Assembly: GCA_007119795.1 (NCBI GenBank)
Contig: SKOZ01000093.1
Coordinates: 1-21,904, forward strand
Length of the DNA stretch: 21,904 bases
Direction: 5' to 3'
From: Planctomycetales bacterium
Lineage (GTDB): Bacteria; Planctomycetota; Planctomycetia; Pirellulales; Thermoguttaceae
Shown here: positions 20,735 to 21,904 of the stretch, piece by piece
Numbering within the stretch: position 1 is the stretch's first letter
Layout of the letters: each line of letters begins with the position of its first letter
The notes under the pieces: model-generated
What the model saw: only the letters and a program-made list of their open reading frames with translations
What the model was told of the DNA's origin: nothing
Database searches by the model: none
Translations under genes and position numbers: made by a program

Positions 20735-21904
20735 ATGAAGCTTTCCAGGAAGATTGCAGGGGACCGGAAGAACCGTCGTGGCGCCCGCGCGTCCGGCGGG
20801 CACAGGCCCTTGGGGCGCTTCTCTCCGAGGTTGGAACGCCTCGAAGACCGCCACCTGCTGACGATCGGCCTCCTCGACGAATCGGTCGAGGGGTTGATCA
20901 ACAACTCCGGCGACGTCAACGAGCTGCAGTTGACAATCCACGAGGGGGGCCCCAAGACGGTCTACCAGTTCGTCATGCGGGCCGACGGCGCCGGTCTCGA
21001 TCCCGGGATGATGCGCGTGCAGTCTTCGAGCGGTCATTGGATGACGCCGCTCCTGCAGAAGAACGACATCTCCAGCAGCAACAAGGACAGCCTCCTCCTC
21101 ATCCAGCTCCCGCCCGGCGAATACACGCTCTACGCCGGCGGCGAGAAGGGAACGGTGGGAAGTTATTATATCGACGCGCTCCTCCCCGGCGACCTGAACG
21201 GCGACGGCGTGGTCGACGACTTTGAGGACCTCTGGGCATCGGCGGCGGTCTTGCAGAGCAGCGGCGGCGGCAACCACGTCACCGCGGCCTACTACAAGAT
21301 GATGGGCATCGACGTCAGCGAGGACCTCTACCGCCGCGAGCTGGATGCCAATCTCAACGGGGTCATCACCACCTTCGACCGGAACATCGTCGAACAGAAC
21401 AACCACGGCGCGCCCCCAGCCGTCGTCGAGTTGGTCGGCGACATGGAGCCGCCGGAGATCGCCGTAGGCCTGGCCAATGACACGGGGCCCTTTCCCGGCA
21501 ATCGCGTCACGCAAGACCCCACCATCGCCGGCCAGATCACCGACCAGAGCGAGATCGTCGCCTTCGACGTGCGCTACGCGGGGGGCGAGTGGTTCGACCT
21601 TTGGGCCTCGGGCCTCGTCCAGGACGACGGCAGCTTCACGCTCGACGAGGCGTTCCTCCTTTCACGCGGGGCACCATCCCTCAACGGCGAGCTGGCCGAG
21701 GGGACTCACACGCTGCAATTCATCGCCGAGGATGAACTGGAGAACCGGCACGACGTGCCGGTGACCTTCACCTTCACGCTCGACCGCACCGCCCCCGCGG
21801 CCCCCAGCGCGCCCGACCTTCTCGCCGCCGACGACAGCGGCGCATTCGACGACGACAACATCACCAACGTCACCACACCCCGGTTCGACGTAACGGCCGA
21901 GGCC
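20735..21904 (+). CDS. Large secreted/surface protein: dockerin type I plus bacterial Ig-like domains, 3' part missing at window edge
   Basis: The frame is open from ATG 20735 to the right edge (390 codons). The ribosome site is weak (GTCGAG). The start is chosen because the basic N-terminus MKLSRKIAGDRKNRRGAR directly precedes the planctomycete surface motif 'RFSPRLERLEDRHLLT' (28-43), which marks many large exported proteins of this phylum. Residues 45-148 form a beta-rich domain resembling a pre-peptidase C-terminal fold (YTLYAGGEKGTVGSYYI). Residues 151-225 form a pair of dockerin-type calcium-binding helices, DLNGDGVVDDFEDL (153-166) and DANLNGVITTFDRNI (204-218). Residues 240-350 form a bacterial Ig-like domain of the 'ANDTGPFP...DPTIAGQITDQSEIV' type with 'DRTAP', and a second starts at about 360 ('DDSGAFDDDNITN'). 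Such proteins are adhesins or anchor platforms; cohesin partners are not visible here. Type and function are inferred from domains. Confidence 0.85.
   Translation, partial: MKLSRKIAGDRKNRRGARASGGHRPLGRFSPRLERLEDRHLLTIGLLDESVEGLINNSGDVNELQLTIHEGGPKTVYQFVMRADGAGLDPGMMRVQSSSGHWMTPLLQKNDISSSNKDSLLLIQLPPGEYTLYAGGEKGTVGSYYIDALLPGDLNGDGVVDDFEDLWASAAVLQSSGGGNHVTAAYYKMMGIDVSEDLYRRELDANLNGVITTFDRNIVEQNNHGAPPAVVELVGDMEPPEIAVGLANDTGPFPGNRVTQDPTIAGQITDQSEIVAFDVRYAGGEWFDLWASGLVQDDGSFTLDEAFLLSRGAPSLNGELAEGTHTLQFIAEDELENRHDVPVTFTFTLDRTAPAAPSAPDLLAADDSGAFDDDNITNVTTPRFDVTAEA

Overview
The window is a stretch of GC-rich bacterial chromosome that most likely comes from a planctomycete of the Pirellulales/Thermogutta type. 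The lineage clues are seen in the proteins. They are: an LL-diaminopimelate aminotransferase of the planctomycete/chlamydial lysine route; two Tat-exported Gfo/Idh/MocA oxidoreductases; a BON protein ending in the Tyr/Pro/Trp-rich tail I associate with Pirellulales; a PRPP synthetase with the 'SPDEGSIKRA' loop; and a giant-type surface protein with an N-terminal 'RLERLEDRHLL' motif followed by dockerin and Ig-like modules. I see no rRNA, tRNA, CRISPR, phage or complete insertion sequence. The lineage is inferred from memory of these families, not from a search.

Layout, left to right. A secreted LamG-type protein runs off the left edge on the minus strand (1-226). dapL (653-1885, +) converges on a minus-strand block. 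Read from its promoter end, that block holds a Tat-exported oxidoreductase (8131-6782), a membrane histidine kinase (6454-4829), its sigma-54-type response regulator (4848-3472, apparently starting at an ATC codon) and a zinc-ribbon/HEAT-repeat membrane protein (3263-1896). An 850-base gene-free stretch with degraded repeats precedes a BON-domain secreted protein (8982-9830, +) that has a good terminator. pyrB and pyrC form a minus-strand pair (12339-9948), and the gap between them carries two REP-like palindromes. A diguanylate cyclase (12597-13583, +), probably leaderless, converges on a secreted beta-helix protein (15047-13605, -). A second Tat-exported oxidoreductase (15563-16927, +) is translationally coupled to a protein resembling only the C-terminal part of a heparinase II/III-like enzyme (16927-17490). 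Then come a stand-alone GlmU-type uridylyltransferase (17606-18355), prs (18669-19610) and yggS (19619-20326). A large surface protein runs off the right edge (20735-21904).

How the genes fit together. pyrB, pyrC and prs supply pyrimidine precursors and PRPP. dapL makes meso-diaminopimelate, and the GlmU-type enzyme probably makes a UDP-sugar for the envelope. The secreted and periplasmic set (LamG, two oxidoreductases, beta-helix protein, heparinase-like fragment, dockerin protein) fits breakdown of complex, probably sulfated or acidic, polysaccharides. That role is inferred. The kinase/regulator pair and the GGDEF protein are signalling genes whose targets cannot be seen here.

The observations most worth checking are the inverted pair of REP-like hairpins with compensatory stem changes between pyrB and pyrC (11270-11369), the ATC start with a well-placed Shine-Dalgarno in the regulator (4848), the TATAAT box that would place the transcript start on the GGDEF start codon (12584-12597), and the heparinase C-terminal-like protein coupled to an oxidoreductase. 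I did not find a clear new defence, mobile or biosynthetic system.
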